From positions 444,073-508,072 of the forward strand of contig CAZMPJ010000001.1 of NCBI GenBank assembly GCA_964568455.1: DNA of 64,000 nucleotides. Reading direction: 5' to 3'. Positions 1-7,497 of the stretch are shown here, one piece after another. A program made the position numbers and the translations under genes. Below the pieces are notes generated by a model. That model worked only from the letters and a program-made list of their open reading frames with translations. It made no database searches and was not told where the DNA came from. The stretch comes from CAZMPJ01 sp964568455. Lineage in GTDB: Bacteria > Margulisbacteria > WOR-1 > O2-12-FULL-45-9. Each line of letters starts with the position of its first letter. The first letter of the stretch is position 1.

Positions 1-386
1 CGGTAAAGGGCGATATTGATATTGTCCGCAATAATGAAAATTATTTCCGTCTTGGAATAGGAGAGGGACCTAGTAGGGCGCCTAGCTTACTAGATATGTT
101 GTTTAGTTCAAAAATTAATTCCCGCTATGGTTATCGTTTGGGGGTTATTAATAACCAAATTGGTGGTGGTCTAGCCCTTTATCCAAACCGATATCTAGTT
201 TTACGCGGCGATCTTTATGATGTTAATAATCCTAGGCCCAATTGGCCCAAATTGCGTTTTGGCTATGAACAACAAATCATGGAATATATGGATCTGACGC
301 TAAAAGCAGACGATGTGCTTAATAGCGGGAATCGCAATGTTACTTTTGGTATTAGAGTTAAGGGACCCGGGGAGCAAATGTATTAA
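1..386 (+). CDS. MCE/MlaD-family protein, C-terminal fragment
   Basis: The reading frame is open from base 3 to the window edge, so this is the end of a longer gene; the first internal ATG (96) is not a credible start. The visible part has the pattern of the beta-rich C-terminal domain that follows the MCE domain in many MlaD-like proteins: YRLGVINNQIGGG, then RGDLYDVNNP, then LKADDVLN near the end. MlaD-type proteins sit in the inner membrane or periplasm and move lipids between the membranes of diderm cells. The MCE domain itself lies outside the window, so assignment rests on the tail only. It ends 16 bases before the next gene, a putative outer-membrane protein, and the two are probably co-transcribed. 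Confidence 0.55.
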   Translation, partial: VKGDIDIVRNNENYFRLGIGEGPSRAPSLLDMLFSSKINSRYGYRLGVINNQIGGGLALYPNRYLVLRGDLYDVNNPRPNWPKLRFGYEQQIMEYMDLTLKADDVLNSGNRNVTFGIRVKGPGEQMY

Positions 387-402
387 TCGAAGGGGGTGAA
401 GT

Positions 403-897
403 ATGTTGAAAAAAGTCGTTTTATTGTTTTGTTTATTGATTATTGCTAGTTCTGCACAGGCATTAGTTGGGATTGGGGTTCTGGGTAGCAGTTATAATAC
501 TGCTGGAACCACGGTTTACGGCTATGGCATAGATATTGAAATGCCAATCATCCCGCTTCCTTTGCTAAAAAGCAGGATTGAAGTAAGCTATGTTAACCAA
601 TCCACCTATACGCTTATGCCTATACTTTTAACTGGAACCTATGGTATTCCAATGACGCCAATTTATGTAGGGATTGGTGGCGGAGCAGTTATTTATAACC
701 AATCTGGCGCAACTGTTCCTACTGCTATTAACTATAATGCGTTTGTAGGCTATGAAAAACAGGTCTTTCCTATGTCTAGCTGGTTTATCCAAGCAGGGTA
801 TGAGGTCATGAAGATTGACTATACTATTGCTGGTGTTTCTTTTAGCCAAGACTTTAGCGGAGCTAGTATCAAAACCGGTCTGCATTTCGGTATCTGA
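403..897 (+). CDS. Small secreted, probable outer-membrane beta-barrel protein
   Basis: 164 residues. The first 20 residues form a classical signal peptide (MLKK, a hydrophobic run, then cleavage after SAQA). The mature part alternates polar and hydrophobic residues, is rich in Gly, Tyr and Val (for example YVGIGGGAVIYN), and ends in LHFGI, as small outer-membrane beta-barrels do. No enzymatic motif is visible. A strong ribosome site (GAAGGGGGTGA) lies just before the ATG, and a terminator follows the stop. It sits directly behind an MCE-family gene, so an envelope or lipid-trafficking role is possible but unproven. Confidence 0.5.
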   Translation: MLKKVVLLFCLLIIASSAQALVGIGVLGSSYNTAGTTVYGYGIDIEMPIIPLPLLKSRIEVSYVNQSTYTLMPILLTGTYGIPMTPIYVGIGGGAVIYNQSGATVPTAINYNAFVGYEKQVFPMSSWFIQAGYEVMKIDYTIAGVSFSQDFSGASIKTGLHFGI

Positions 898-913
898 CCC
901 TTATATTTACAAG

Positions 914-950
914 AAAAACCCATCAAGGCTAAGGCTTCGGTGGGTTTTTT
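914..950 (+). terminator. Intrinsic terminator after the beta-barrel gene
   Basis: AAAAACCCA (914-922) pairs with TGGGTTTTTT (941-950); the 3' arm runs directly into a six-T tract. It lies 17 bases after the stop codon and should end the transcript of the MCE/beta-barrel pair. Confidence 0.8.
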
Positions 951-954
951 CATG

Positions 955-981
955 CAAGAAGTAGGGCGTTTTATACGATAT
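955..981 (+). promoter_or_regulatory. Weak sigma-28-like promoter candidate
   Basis: CAAG (955-958), 15 bases, then TACGATAT (974-981). The -10 half resembles the other sigma-28-like sites in the window, but the -35 half is poor. The same CAAG form occurs before the flagellar operon at 58436. TATACT/TATAGT sequences nearby could instead serve the housekeeping sigma factor. Confidence 0.3.
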
Positions 982-1028
982 ATACTATAGTAGTCATCTT
1001 AAAAAAGAAGGCGAGGTATAAAATACCC

Positions 1029-1823
1029 ATGGAAGGATCAGTTAGTTTAATTCCGGTTCAAGGAAGACCTAAAACGCATAAAGCCCCTCAGTGTAAAGCC
1101 GAAGACCGCCGCAGAGTGATTAAATTATTAGGTGGAGTACCTTTTAATGTGTGTAATACAGTTCCAAGAGCAACCAAAAGAATAGACCAAAGTATTCTTG
1201 TTAGAGAAGAACTTCCTAAAATCAAAGCGAAAATAGAAAAAATAGAAGCAGAATTAGTATTTATCGGTAAATTACTCAAAAACAGGAACCTTTCTCGCAA
1301 AAGGCGTAAAGAAGTAAAAGAAAGAAAAAAATATCTTAAGGCCCAACTTAAAAATCTTCAGGAAAATCTTCAAGAAAAATTAAAGGCCCAATTTTATTAT
1401 ACAAAAGCTTACTATATGCTGGAAAGCACTTATGAAAAAGCAAGAGAAAAGCTTAAGGAATTAAGAAGAAAAAATCCAGGGGTAGATGGTTATGGTGTTC
1501 ATGAGTGGATGACGGGCATGTTGGGACCAGAATTTCTGGCAGCTTATTTTTATGCTCCAGATCATGTTATTGAACTGGTTGTTGAGCATGTTCCCCAAAA
1601 CATTTTGGATAAACTGGAAACATTGGAAGTTGATGGTAGAAAGTTGAATTACAGAGAAAAGGTCCAATATTTGACTTATTTAGTTGTTAGATTCCTTGCT
1701 TTACTTAGAACAGAGAGCAAGTTTGATCCAAGAGCTCAGTGGAAAGGCACTACTAGTGTACGGGCAACAAAGTTGATGCCAGAGGCCTTGGGCAGCTTAC
1801 TAGTTCAGCTATTAAGTACGTAA
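1029..1823 (+). CDS. Lytic-transglycosylase-like protein, first part (coiled coil plus start of SLT-like domain)
   Basis: 264 residues, no signal peptide. Residues about 58-150 form a long, charged, Lys/Glu-rich coiled coil. The C-terminus carries TESKFDPRA followed after eight residues by TKLMPEAL. This matches the ESxFxPxA...LMPxTA core of the SLT lytic transglycosylase family, with the Glu of TESKF in the catalytic position; the usual GLMQ is degraded to VRAT. The frame stops at TAA inside the expected domain, and the remainder of the fold is encoded by the next ORF, whose ATG overlaps this stop (TAATG). Either the two halves are translated in a coupled way, or one frameshift (natural or an assembly error) broke a single gene. 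Family call moderate; activity uncertain. Confidence 0.45.
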   Translation: MEGSVSLIPVQGRPKTHKAPQCKAEDRRRVIKLLGGVPFNVCNTVPRATKRIDQSILVREELPKIKAKIEKIEAELVFIGKLLKNRNLSRKRRKEVKERKKYLKAQLKNLQENLQEKLKAQFYYTKAYYMLESTYEKAREKLKELRRKNPGVDGYGVHEWMTGMLGPEFLAAYFYAPDHVIELVVEHVPQNILDKLETLEVDGRKLNYREKVQYLTYLVVRFLALLRTESKFDPRAQWKGTTSVRATKLMPEALGSLLVQLLST

Positions 1824-2248
1824 TGAATAAGACTGGCTGGGACAAATGTGATGCTTTTAATCCAAAGGACAATATAAGATTTGCTTTTTACTATTGGGTT
1901 GAACAGGTTTTAGATGTGAATTTAGATATAGCTTTAGAAGTTGGCGGTGGAATTCAGCATAGAACCTCTGATTTGGGCTACAAATATGGGCCAAGCAAGG
2001 TAAAGTCTTCTATTAGGAAGTCAAAAGGTAGCTTTTCAAAGGCAGTAAAAAGGCTCCATTTTGCTGATGAGAGGGTAGAGAACCTTGGAGATTACACCTT
2101 CTGGTTTGAGCAATTATACGGTTCTAAGATAAGAAAAATGATTGCAAATAAGTATTATCCAGGAGTAATTTTAGAAGATTTTGCTGAAGCAACTGCTTCA
2201 AAGCTTGACCAATTAAACCGTTACTTACTAGACATAATGCCTAAGTAG
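1823..2248 (+). CDS. Lytic-transglycosylase-like protein, second part
   Basis: 141 residues. It begins at an ATG overlapping the stop of the preceding ORF by one base. Its first 40 residues contain DAFNPKDNIRFAFYYW, which matches the D-x-x-DPxxNIxxGxxYL stretch found after the LMPxTA motif in SLT lytic transglycosylases. The two ORFs read end to end therefore give one contiguous SLT-like domain. The rest is basic and lacks a recognisable domain. There is no ribosome site of its own, consistent with translational coupling or with a broken gene. Whether the product is a separate chain or a frameshift fragment cannot be decided from the sequence. Confidence 0.4.
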   Translation: MNKTGWDKCDAFNPKDNIRFAFYYWVEQVLDVNLDIALEVGGGIQHRTSDLGYKYGPSKVKSSIRKSKGSFSKAVKRLHFADERVENLGDYTFWFEQLYGSKIRKMIANKYYPGVILEDFAEATASKLDQLNRYLLDIMPK

Positions 2249-2253
2249 ACCTT

Positions 2254-2347
2254 AAATACCCCTTAAAAAACCCCTATAACCAGTGTCGCATAATATATCT
2301 TATGTCAAGTTGTGACTGGGTGATGAATAGGGGGTATTTGGCTTTTT
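2254..2347 (+). repeat. Nested inverted repeats downstream of the SLT-like genes
   Basis: AAATACCCC (2254-2262) is the exact complement of GGGGTATTT (2331-2339). Inside it, CCCCTAT (2271-2277) can pair with ATAGGGG (2327-2333), CCAGT with ACTGG, and CATAA (2289-2293) with TTATG (2300-2304). The two outer pairings compete for the same 3' arm, and a short T tract (2343-2347) follows. It may be a long terminator or a structured RNA with two alternative folds. Confidence 0.4.
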
Positions 2348-2374
2348 AATGCGGAAAATTCCGTCACCCTACTG

Positions 2375-2396
2375 TTATCCACAGTGGTTATACACG
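2375..2396 (+). promoter_or_regulatory. Two DnaA-box-like sites
   Basis: TTATCCACA (2375-2383) is a perfect consensus DnaA box; TTATACACG (2388-2396) differs at the last position and is in the same orientation, 13 bases on. Two boxes may occur by chance or serve as a DnaA-binding regulatory site. Confidence 0.35.
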
Positions 2397-2406
2397 GGTT
2401 TTATAA

Positions 2407-2528
2407 GCGTATCAGCGCATCTGAGTATCAGTTGGAAGATCATCAGCATATCAGAAGATCAGATTTAATAAAACCTGTTATGCTGATTCTCTGATATTCT
2501 GCATACTGATACGCCGATATCCCGATAT
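2407..2528. repeat. TATCAG/CTGATA word island with palindromic layout
   Basis: The left half carries repeated ATCAG words and the right half the complement CTGAT. GCGTATCAG (2407-2415) matches CTGATACGC (2506-2514) as an inverted pair, and ATCAGCATA (2442-2450) matches TATGCTGAT (2479-2487). The spacing of words is irregular, so it is neither a CRISPR nor a regular tandem repeat. Confidence 0.5.
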
Positions 2529-2700
2529 ACTCATGCAAATAATCCAAAAAACATAAAATCCTGGAATTTTCAAAAAAGCGCCCTATTCTATACAAGTATA
2601 AAAAATCAGTCTTAAATGGGTGCGATTTAAGCCACGTTAGATTTGAAATACATATCTAGGGAGGCTAACTCTTGTGTTTTTGTCGACGAGAAAATAAACT

Positions 2701-2727
2701 GAAATTTCAATCGATTTTTGTCGAAAA
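2701..2727 (+). promoter_or_regulatory. Sigma-28-like promoter
   Basis: GAAA (2701-2704), exactly 15 bases, then GTCGAAAA (2720-2727), close to the FliA/SigD pattern TAAA-N15-GCCGATAA. It lies 10 bases before ATG 2738, so it argues for that start over the upstream TTG 2672 and predicts an almost leaderless message. Confidence 0.6.
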
Positions 2728-2737
2728 TGGTTTAGGA

Positions 2738-3496
2738 ATGAATAGAATTATAAATATTAATAGCTTAGACCCAAGAGTTGCATCTTTTAGACTACCTGCT
2801 TTTAAAAAAGTAGCTGATGCAGTAAAAAGAGCTAATGGTAAATGCATTATGCCAGTACATTTAGGAGATTCTCAAGAGATTTTATTTAAGGGTTCAAGAA
2901 CGGCAAGGCAAAATCTGGATAGACTTGAGTACCACACGAATTATAGACCTTCCTCTGCTGAACACAATGCTTTTTTGGTTGAAACTTATGATTATTTAAG
3001 CACGAGTGCTTTACCTGTTTTCTTTATAATAGATTTATTTATTCCTCCAGATAGTTTTTTTGATAGTTTTGGAAATTCAGCTATTGGCATTCCCTGTTGT
3101 AACGTTGGAACTCCAAAACCAAAGATGAATTATGCATTAGGACACGCTTTTAGGTTTCATTGGCCAGCACTTCTGTACGTAATGAGCTTTTTAGGGATAA
3201 AAGAAATCGAATTTGTTGGAGAATTATTTGCCCACTTAGTTTCAGACACTTATTTTCCTGAAGAAACAATGAGTAAATCAGAATGGAAAGATACCTTACA
3301 CCCAAAAACACGTCAGCATCTTTATCTATGTGTTGACGCAGCTTTAATGGGTTTAGCGAGCGCTTTTCGAAGTAAAATCCAAACAAGCATAAAATACCCC
3401 TATACTTTTCCGGGATTAATAAATATAGATCCAGGAAAAGAAAGAAGACTCGGTTTAGCAGAATATTTGGCTCTAAGAACTAGCTTAGATACCTAA
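2738..3496 (+). CDS. Orphan protein behind a sigma-28-like promoter
   Basis: 252 residues from ATG 2738; I do not recognise the family. An alternative TTG start at 2672 would add 22 residues and does have a good ribosome site (AGGGAGG), but the sigma-28-like promoter lies inside that extension. No signal peptide is seen. There is a moderately hydrophobic centre (PVFFIIDLFIPP, LLYVMSFLGI), a Cys pair in GIPCCNVG, and a basic C-terminal third. The 3' end overlaps the convergent purB by 12 bases. By analogy with the other genes carrying this promoter it may be expressed late in flagellar assembly; function unknown. Confidence 0.6.
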   Translation: MNRIININSLDPRVASFRLPAFKKVADAVKRANGKCIMPVHLGDSQEILFKGSRTARQNLDRLEYHTNYRPSSAEHNAFLVETYDYLSTSALPVFFIIDLFIPPDSFFDSFGNSAIGIPCCNVGTPKPKMNYALGHAFRFHWPALLYVMSFLGIKEIEFVGELFAHLVSDTYFPEETMSKSEWKDTLHPKTRQHLYLCVDAALMGLASAFRSKIQTSIKYPYTFPGLINIDPGKERRLGLAEYLALRTSLDT

Positions 3497-4777
3497 ACGC
3501 TTAAATATCACATAAGTATTACGTAAGTAATAATTAATATCAAAGGCTTGTTCAATCTCTTTTTTATCCAAATATTTAAGTGCTTGCTTGTCGCTCAAGA
3601 TTAATTCTTTTAAATGCTTACCTGAAGCTCTGGCTTTCATAGCTGCAGCCTGGACAATTTGATAAGACTTTTCTCGAGTTAATCCTTTTTCAGTAAAAGC
3701 TAGCAATAAACGTTGAGAAAAAGTTAAACCTTGTGATTTTTCAATGTTTTGCTTCATCTTTTCAGGAAATACGACTAGATTATCAATAATATAACTCATT
3801 TTCTGCAGCATATAATCAACTAAAGTAGTACTGTCTGGAATACAAACACGCTCAGTGGATGAATGGCTGATATCTCGTTCATGCCACAGCGCTACGTTTT
3901 CAAATGCTACTAAAGCATTAGCTCTAATAATCCTGGCTAAACCGCAAATACGCTCACAAGTAATAGGATTTTTCTTATGTGGCATGGCAGACGAGCCTTT
4001 TTGACCTTTCTTAAAAGGTTCTTCCACTTCACCAATCTCGGTTTTTTGTAGTCCACGGACTTCTAAAGCAATCTTTTCCAGCGTTGCAGCAACAATCGCT
4101 AAAGTAGCGGCAAATTCAGCATGGCGATCGCGTTGAATAACTTGATTTGATATTGGAGCTGGAACTAAATTTAGCTTTTTGCAGGTTAAAGTTTCAACTC
4201 GAGGATCAAGATTAGAATAAGTGCCAACCGCACCAGAAATCTGGCCAACATTTATGGTAGCCCTGGCTTGAATCATACGTTCTTTGTTGCGTTCCATCTC
4301 TGTCATCCACAAAGCAAATTTGAGACCCAAGGTCATTGGTTCTGCGTGCACACCATGACTGCGGCCCATCATGATAATTTCTTTATACTTTTTAGCCATA
4401 CGCTTTAATATTTTAATAAAATCTTCAATATCTTTAATAATAATGTTAGCTGCATCGCGCATTACTAAGGAAAGCGAGGTATCAACCACATCAGAAGAAG
4501 TTAATCCCATATGAATATAGCGGCTATCTTGACCAACATTTTCAGCTACAGCGGTTAAAAAGGCAATTACATCATGATCAACGGTTCTTTCAATCTCATT
4601 AATTCTGTTAAGAGAAAACTTAGCTTTGCTCTTTATCTTTTTTAAGGCAGAAGAAGGGATTTTTCCCAGTTTATTCCAAGCTTCACAAGCAGCCACTTCA
4701 ACTTCCAACCAAGTGCTGAATTTGTGTTCTTCAGACCAGATTTGTTTCATTTTTGGCAAAGTATATCTATCTATCAT
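3485..4777 (-). CDS. purB: Adenylosuccinate lyase
   Basis: 430 residues, the normal length. It cleaves SAICAR to AICAR and adenylosuccinate to AMP, both releasing fumarate, in purine synthesis. The family signature SSAMPHKKNP lies at about 262-271, with TVDHDVIAF (65-73) and GRSHGVHAEP (138-147) supplying the conserved His residues. It is the last gene of the purC-ispG-purB group on the minus strand, 11 bases after ispG, with an AAGGAGAA ribosome site before the ATG. Confidence 0.95.
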   Translation of the reverse strand: MIDRYTLPKMKQIWSEEHKFSTWLEVEVAACEAWNKLGKIPSSALKKIKSKAKFSLNRINEIERTVDHDVIAFLTAVAENVGQDSRYIHMGLTSSDVVDTSLSLVMRDAANIIIKDIEDFIKILKRMAKKYKEIIMMGRSHGVHAEPMTLGLKFALWMTEMERNKERMIQARATINVGQISGAVGTYSNLDPRVETLTCKKLNLVPAPISNQVIQRDRHAEFAATLAIVAATLEKIALEVRGLQKTEIGEVEEPFKKGQKGSSAMPHKKNPITCERICGLARIIRANALVAFENVALWHERDISHSSTERVCIPDSTTLVDYMLQKMSYIIDNLVVFPEKMKQNIEKSQGLTFSQRLLLAFTEKGLTREKSYQIVQAAAMKARASGKHLKELILSDKQALKYLDKKEIEQAFDINYYLRNTYVIFKRLGI

Positions 4778-4788
4778 AACTTTTCTCC

Positions 4789-5856
4789 TTATTTAAGAGC
4801 CATGGATTCAATTTCATCAAGCAGAACTTCCACCATTTCAGCTTCTGTAACCTTGCGCACAACTTGCCCTTCCCTAAAAATCAAACCAACCCCCCTGCCG
4901 CCAGCCAACCCCACATCCGCGTCAGCTGCTTCACCTGGACCATTAACTTCACAGCCCATTATAGCAACATTTAAAGGTTGTTTAATATGCCGGGTTTTTT
5001 CTTCAATCTCACGGGCAACCTTAACCACATCAATATCAGTCCTGCCGCAAGTTGGACAGGAAATTATGGTTACTCCGTGAAAAGTAAGCTGCATGGATTT
5101 TAATATCTCATAACCAACTCTTACTTCCTCTAAAGGATCACCGGTTAACGAAACTCTTATGGTATCTCCAATACCCTGAGCAAGGATAGATCCAATGCCA
5201 GCGGCAGATCTAATTGAGCCAATACTAGGTATGCCGGCTTCCGTTATGCCCACATGCAACGGATAGCTGACTTTTTTAGCAATCATTTGATAAGCTTTAA
5301 TGGTCATAGGCACATTAGTAGCTTTAATGGAAATAATAATGTCATTAAAGTCAAGTTTTTCTAAAATTCGGATGTTATCCAAAGCACTTTTAACTAAGCC
5401 TTCGGCCGTAATATGCCCGTGGTATTTTTTGCGGATTTTGGGATCAAGCGAACCAGAGTTTACGCCTACTCGAATAGGAATTTTATGCGCTTTGGCTGCA
5501 TCAACCACAGCTTTTATTTTTTCTAGGTCACCAATGTTACCTGGATTAATTCGAAGTTTATCCACTCCAGCTTCTGCCGCAATAATGGCATATTCATGAT
5601 TAAAGTGAATATCAGCTACCAAGGGAAGGTTTACTTGTTTCTTAATTTCAGCTAAAGCTCGAGCTGATTCTCTGTCTGGCACTGCGCAACGAACAATCTG
5701 ACAACCAGCGTATTCTAAAGCATTGATTTGTTTAACAGTTGCGTCAATATCAGAGGTCTTAGTTTTAGTCATAGACTGAACACTAATGGGGTTTCCGGCT
5801 CCTATTTTGATATTACCAACTTTAATTTCTTTGGTCTTATCGCGGGTGGTGATCAT
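4789..5856 (-). CDS. ispG: 4-hydroxy-3-methylbut-2-enyl diphosphate synthase
   Basis: 355 residues. An iron-sulfur enzyme of the MEP isoprenoid pathway that reductively opens the cyclic diphosphate MEcPP. The cluster ligands are visible as SCPTCGRTD and MGCEVNGPGEA in the C-terminal part, and the TIM-barrel N-terminus has the expected PISVQSMTKT and LVADIHFNHEYA motifs. The ATG overlaps the purC stop by four bases, so the two are translationally coupled. ispE at 52.7 kb belongs to the same pathway. Confidence 0.95.
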   Translation of the reverse strand: MITTRDKTKEIKVGNIKIGAGNPISVQSMTKTKTSDIDATVKQINALEYAGCQIVRCAVPDRESARALAEIKKQVNLPLVADIHFNHEYAIIAAEAGVDKLRINPGNIGDLEKIKAVVDAAKAHKIPIRVGVNSGSLDPKIRKKYHGHITAEGLVKSALDNIRILEKLDFNDIIISIKATNVPMTIKAYQMIAKKVSYPLHVGITEAGIPSIGSIRSAAGIGSILAQGIGDTIRVSLTGDPLEEVRVGYEILKSMQLTFHGVTIISCPTCGRTDIDVVKVAREIEEKTRHIKQPLNVAIMGCEVNGPGEAADADVGLAGGRGVGLIFREGQVVRKVTEAEMVEVLLDEIESMALK

Positions 5857-6734
5857 GTAGTTAACTTTTTAAAAGCTTCCAGATATTTTTCACGGGTTTT
5901 TGTAACCACCTCATCTGATAATGGTGGTGCTGGGGGTTCTTTATCCCATTTAATTGAAATCAAATAATCTCTAACAAACTGCTTATCGTAACTAAGCTGG
6001 GCTCCGCCTGGCTTGTAAGTATCTTTAGGCCAGAACCTGGATGAATCCGGAGTCAACATCTCATCAATAACAATGATTTGGTTGTTAACCTTGCCAAATT
6101 CAAACTTAGTATCAGCAAGAATCACGCCTTTTTTATCCGCGTAATCAGCACAAGTTTTATAAATAGTCAGGCTTTTTTCTTTTAAGAAATCAGCCACTTC
6201 TTTACCTACAACTTCTATGGCTTGTGCCTGGGTAATATTTTCATCATGACCGCTTTCTGCCTTAGTCGAAGGAGTAAAAATAGGTTCAGGTAGCTTATCT
6301 GACTCTTTAAGTCCAGCCGGAAGTTTAATTCCGCAAACTGTACCTGATTTTTGGTACTCTTTCCAGCCAGAACCAGATAAATAGCCTCGGACAACGCACT
6401 CGATTGGAATACTTTCAGTTTTTTTACCAATCATTGAGCGTTGATCTAGTTTATCCTTATATTTCTTAAGCTCTTCTGGATATTCAGCCACATTAGCAGT
6501 AACAACGTGGTTAGGTGCAATATCTTTAGTAAAGTTAAACCAGAACAAGGAAATTTGAGTTAAAATCTTGCCTTTGTCTGGAATACCATTTGGCATAACA
6601 GAATCAAAAGCAGAAATGCGATCAGAAGCAACTAAAAGAAGTTTATCGCCTAAATCAAAAACATTGCGAACCTTACCTTTGCGAAATAATTTTACACCTG
6701 GGATTTCAATATCTAGTAATGCTTTATTTTTCAT
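5853..6734 (-). CDS. purC: SAICAR synthase
   Basis: 293 residues, similar to the longer single-domain forms of the enzyme. It joins aspartate to CAIR using ATP in purine synthesis. Motifs seen: GKVRNVFDLGDKLLLVASDR at the N-terminus, then IPIECVVRGYLSGSGWKEY and VIDEMLTPDSSRFW. It is first in the purC-ispG-purB group. The -10 box TATAAT on the minus strand (6742-6747) lies only seven bases before the ATG and no ribosome site is present, so the message is probably leaderless. Confidence 0.95.
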   Translation of the reverse strand: MKNKALLDIEIPGVKLFRKGKVRNVFDLGDKLLLVASDRISAFDSVMPNGIPDKGKILTQISLFWFNFTKDIAPNHVVTANVAEYPEELKKYKDKLDQRSMIGKKTESIPIECVVRGYLSGSGWKEYQKSGTVCGIKLPAGLKESDKLPEPIFTPSTKAESGHDENITQAQAIEVVGKEVADFLKEKSLTIYKTCADYADKKGVILADTKFEFGKVNNQIIVIDEMLTPDSSRFWPKDTYKPGGAQLSYDKQFVRDYLISIKWDKEPPAPPLSDEVVTKTREKYLEAFKKLTT

Positions 6735-6741
6735 AAAGAGA

Positions 6742-6770
6742 ATTATAGCATATCTTTGTTTGTGGCTGCA
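6742..6770 (-). promoter_or_regulatory. Sigma-70-type promoter of purC, predicting a leaderless mRNA
   Basis: TATAAT (minus, 6742-6747) with a weak -35 (TTGCAG or TGCAGC near 6765-6771). The -10 box overlaps the stop codon of the upstream gene and ends seven bases before the purC ATG. Confidence 0.6.
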
Positions 6771-7456
6771 ATATCTATAAAGCGTTGCACAAGCTCTTCT
6801 CCTGACCTGGCCATGTCTGGATCAAGTCTGGGAGCTACTTGTGCTTTCCAATTAGTTAAATAATTTGCTAATGCATCATGTTCATAATTAAAAGCAAAAC
6901 GCATTATTTCGAGGGGAAACAACATTTTCATGCTCTGAGCAGCCACTAGTTTTCCAAGATTATTAAATAAAGACGGCAGTATAAATGGGCCAAAGAGTCC
7001 TCCTGCTTCCTGCTGCAAACTTAAGTTAAGCCATATAACAGAATCATCAAAGTCACCCATAAACTCTTTAAGTGGTTCAGCACTAAATGGCTGCGAAACA
7101 AAATCGCCAATTGCTGTAGTCTTTGAAAAAATTAGACCTCGTTGTTTAATTGGATCAGCATCATCTTGCAAAAAATCTAGTTGAGGACAAAAAGCAACAA
7201 AGGAACAGAAAAAATCAAAGGCCTGACTAAATTCTTGACCAGCTAAATCTATTCTTTGCTGAATAAGGGGTGGCATTTGTATGCCTAAAACAAAAAGCAT
7301 ATTTTTAGTAGCTAAATCTATTATTGCTGTTTCGTCTGGAGCCTGTTTTGTATCTTGCCATCTATGTCTACCAATAGTAGGTCTAGTTGAAAATCTAAAC
7401 TGCCCTATTTGTCCTGGTGCAGGTGTAAGCCCATTTTTAAAAGCAATAACACTCAT
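6743..7456 (-). CDS. Orphan protein behind a sigma-28-like promoter
   Basis: 237 residues, family not recognised, no signal peptide or membrane span. It has RWQD at 32-35, NMLFVLGI at 52-59 and WLNLSLQQE at about 142-150. The small orphan protein at 19.5-19.9 kb has the same three motifs in the same order, so the two may be distant relatives. The LNLSL stretch is loosely like the strand of CheC/CheX-type domains, a guess only. Translation starts nine bases after the -10 of a very good sigma-28-like promoter, with no ribosome site. Confidence 0.6.
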   Translation of the reverse strand: MSVIAFKNGLTPAPGQIGQFRFSTRPTIGRHRWQDTKQAPDETAIIDLATKNMLFVLGIQMPPLIQQRIDLAGQEFSQAFDFFCSFVAFCPQLDFLQDDADPIKQRGLIFSKTTAIGDFVSQPFSAEPLKEFMGDFDDSVIWLNLSLQQEAGGLFGPFILPSLFNNLGKLVAAQSMKMLFPLEIMRFAFNYEHDALANYLTNWKAQVAPRLDPDMARSGEELVQRFIDIAATNKDML

Positions 7457-7465
7457 GGTAACTTT

Positions 7466-7492
7466 TTATCGGAAAGTTTGTGAGGAAATTTC
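7466..7492 (-). promoter_or_regulatory. Sigma-28-like promoter
   Basis: On the minus strand GAAA (7489-7492), 15 bases, then TCCGATAA (7466-7473): one of the closest matches in the window to TAAA-N15-GCCGATAA. The ATG follows nine bases after the -10. Confidence 0.7.
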
Positions 7493-7497
7493 ACTAT

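Larger units (their letters stand above)
2249..2671. other. Non-coding stretch between accessory genes
   Basis: No credible gene in either strand. From left to right it holds the nested inverted repeat (2254-2347), two DnaA-box-like sites (2375-2383 and 2388-2396), an island of TATCAG/CTGATA words forming a large imperfect palindrome (2407-2528), and an AT-rich run leading to the next gene. The two genes that normally flank an origin (dnaA, dnaN) are not here. Confidence 0.6.

Noticed and set aside
2407..2528. Possible CRISPR array
   Set aside because: The repeated word is only 5-6 bases, spacing is irregular and orientation flips halfway; no cas gene is near.
2560..2592. Another sigma-28-like promoter upstream of the orphan gene
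   Set aside because: GGAA is followed after 15 bases by CCTATTCT, which lacks the CGATA core.
2672..2737. TTG start with AGGGAGG for the orphan gene
   Set aside because: A good sigma-28-like promoter lies inside this stretch, so the ATG at 2738 is preferred; the TTG stays possible if another promoter is used.
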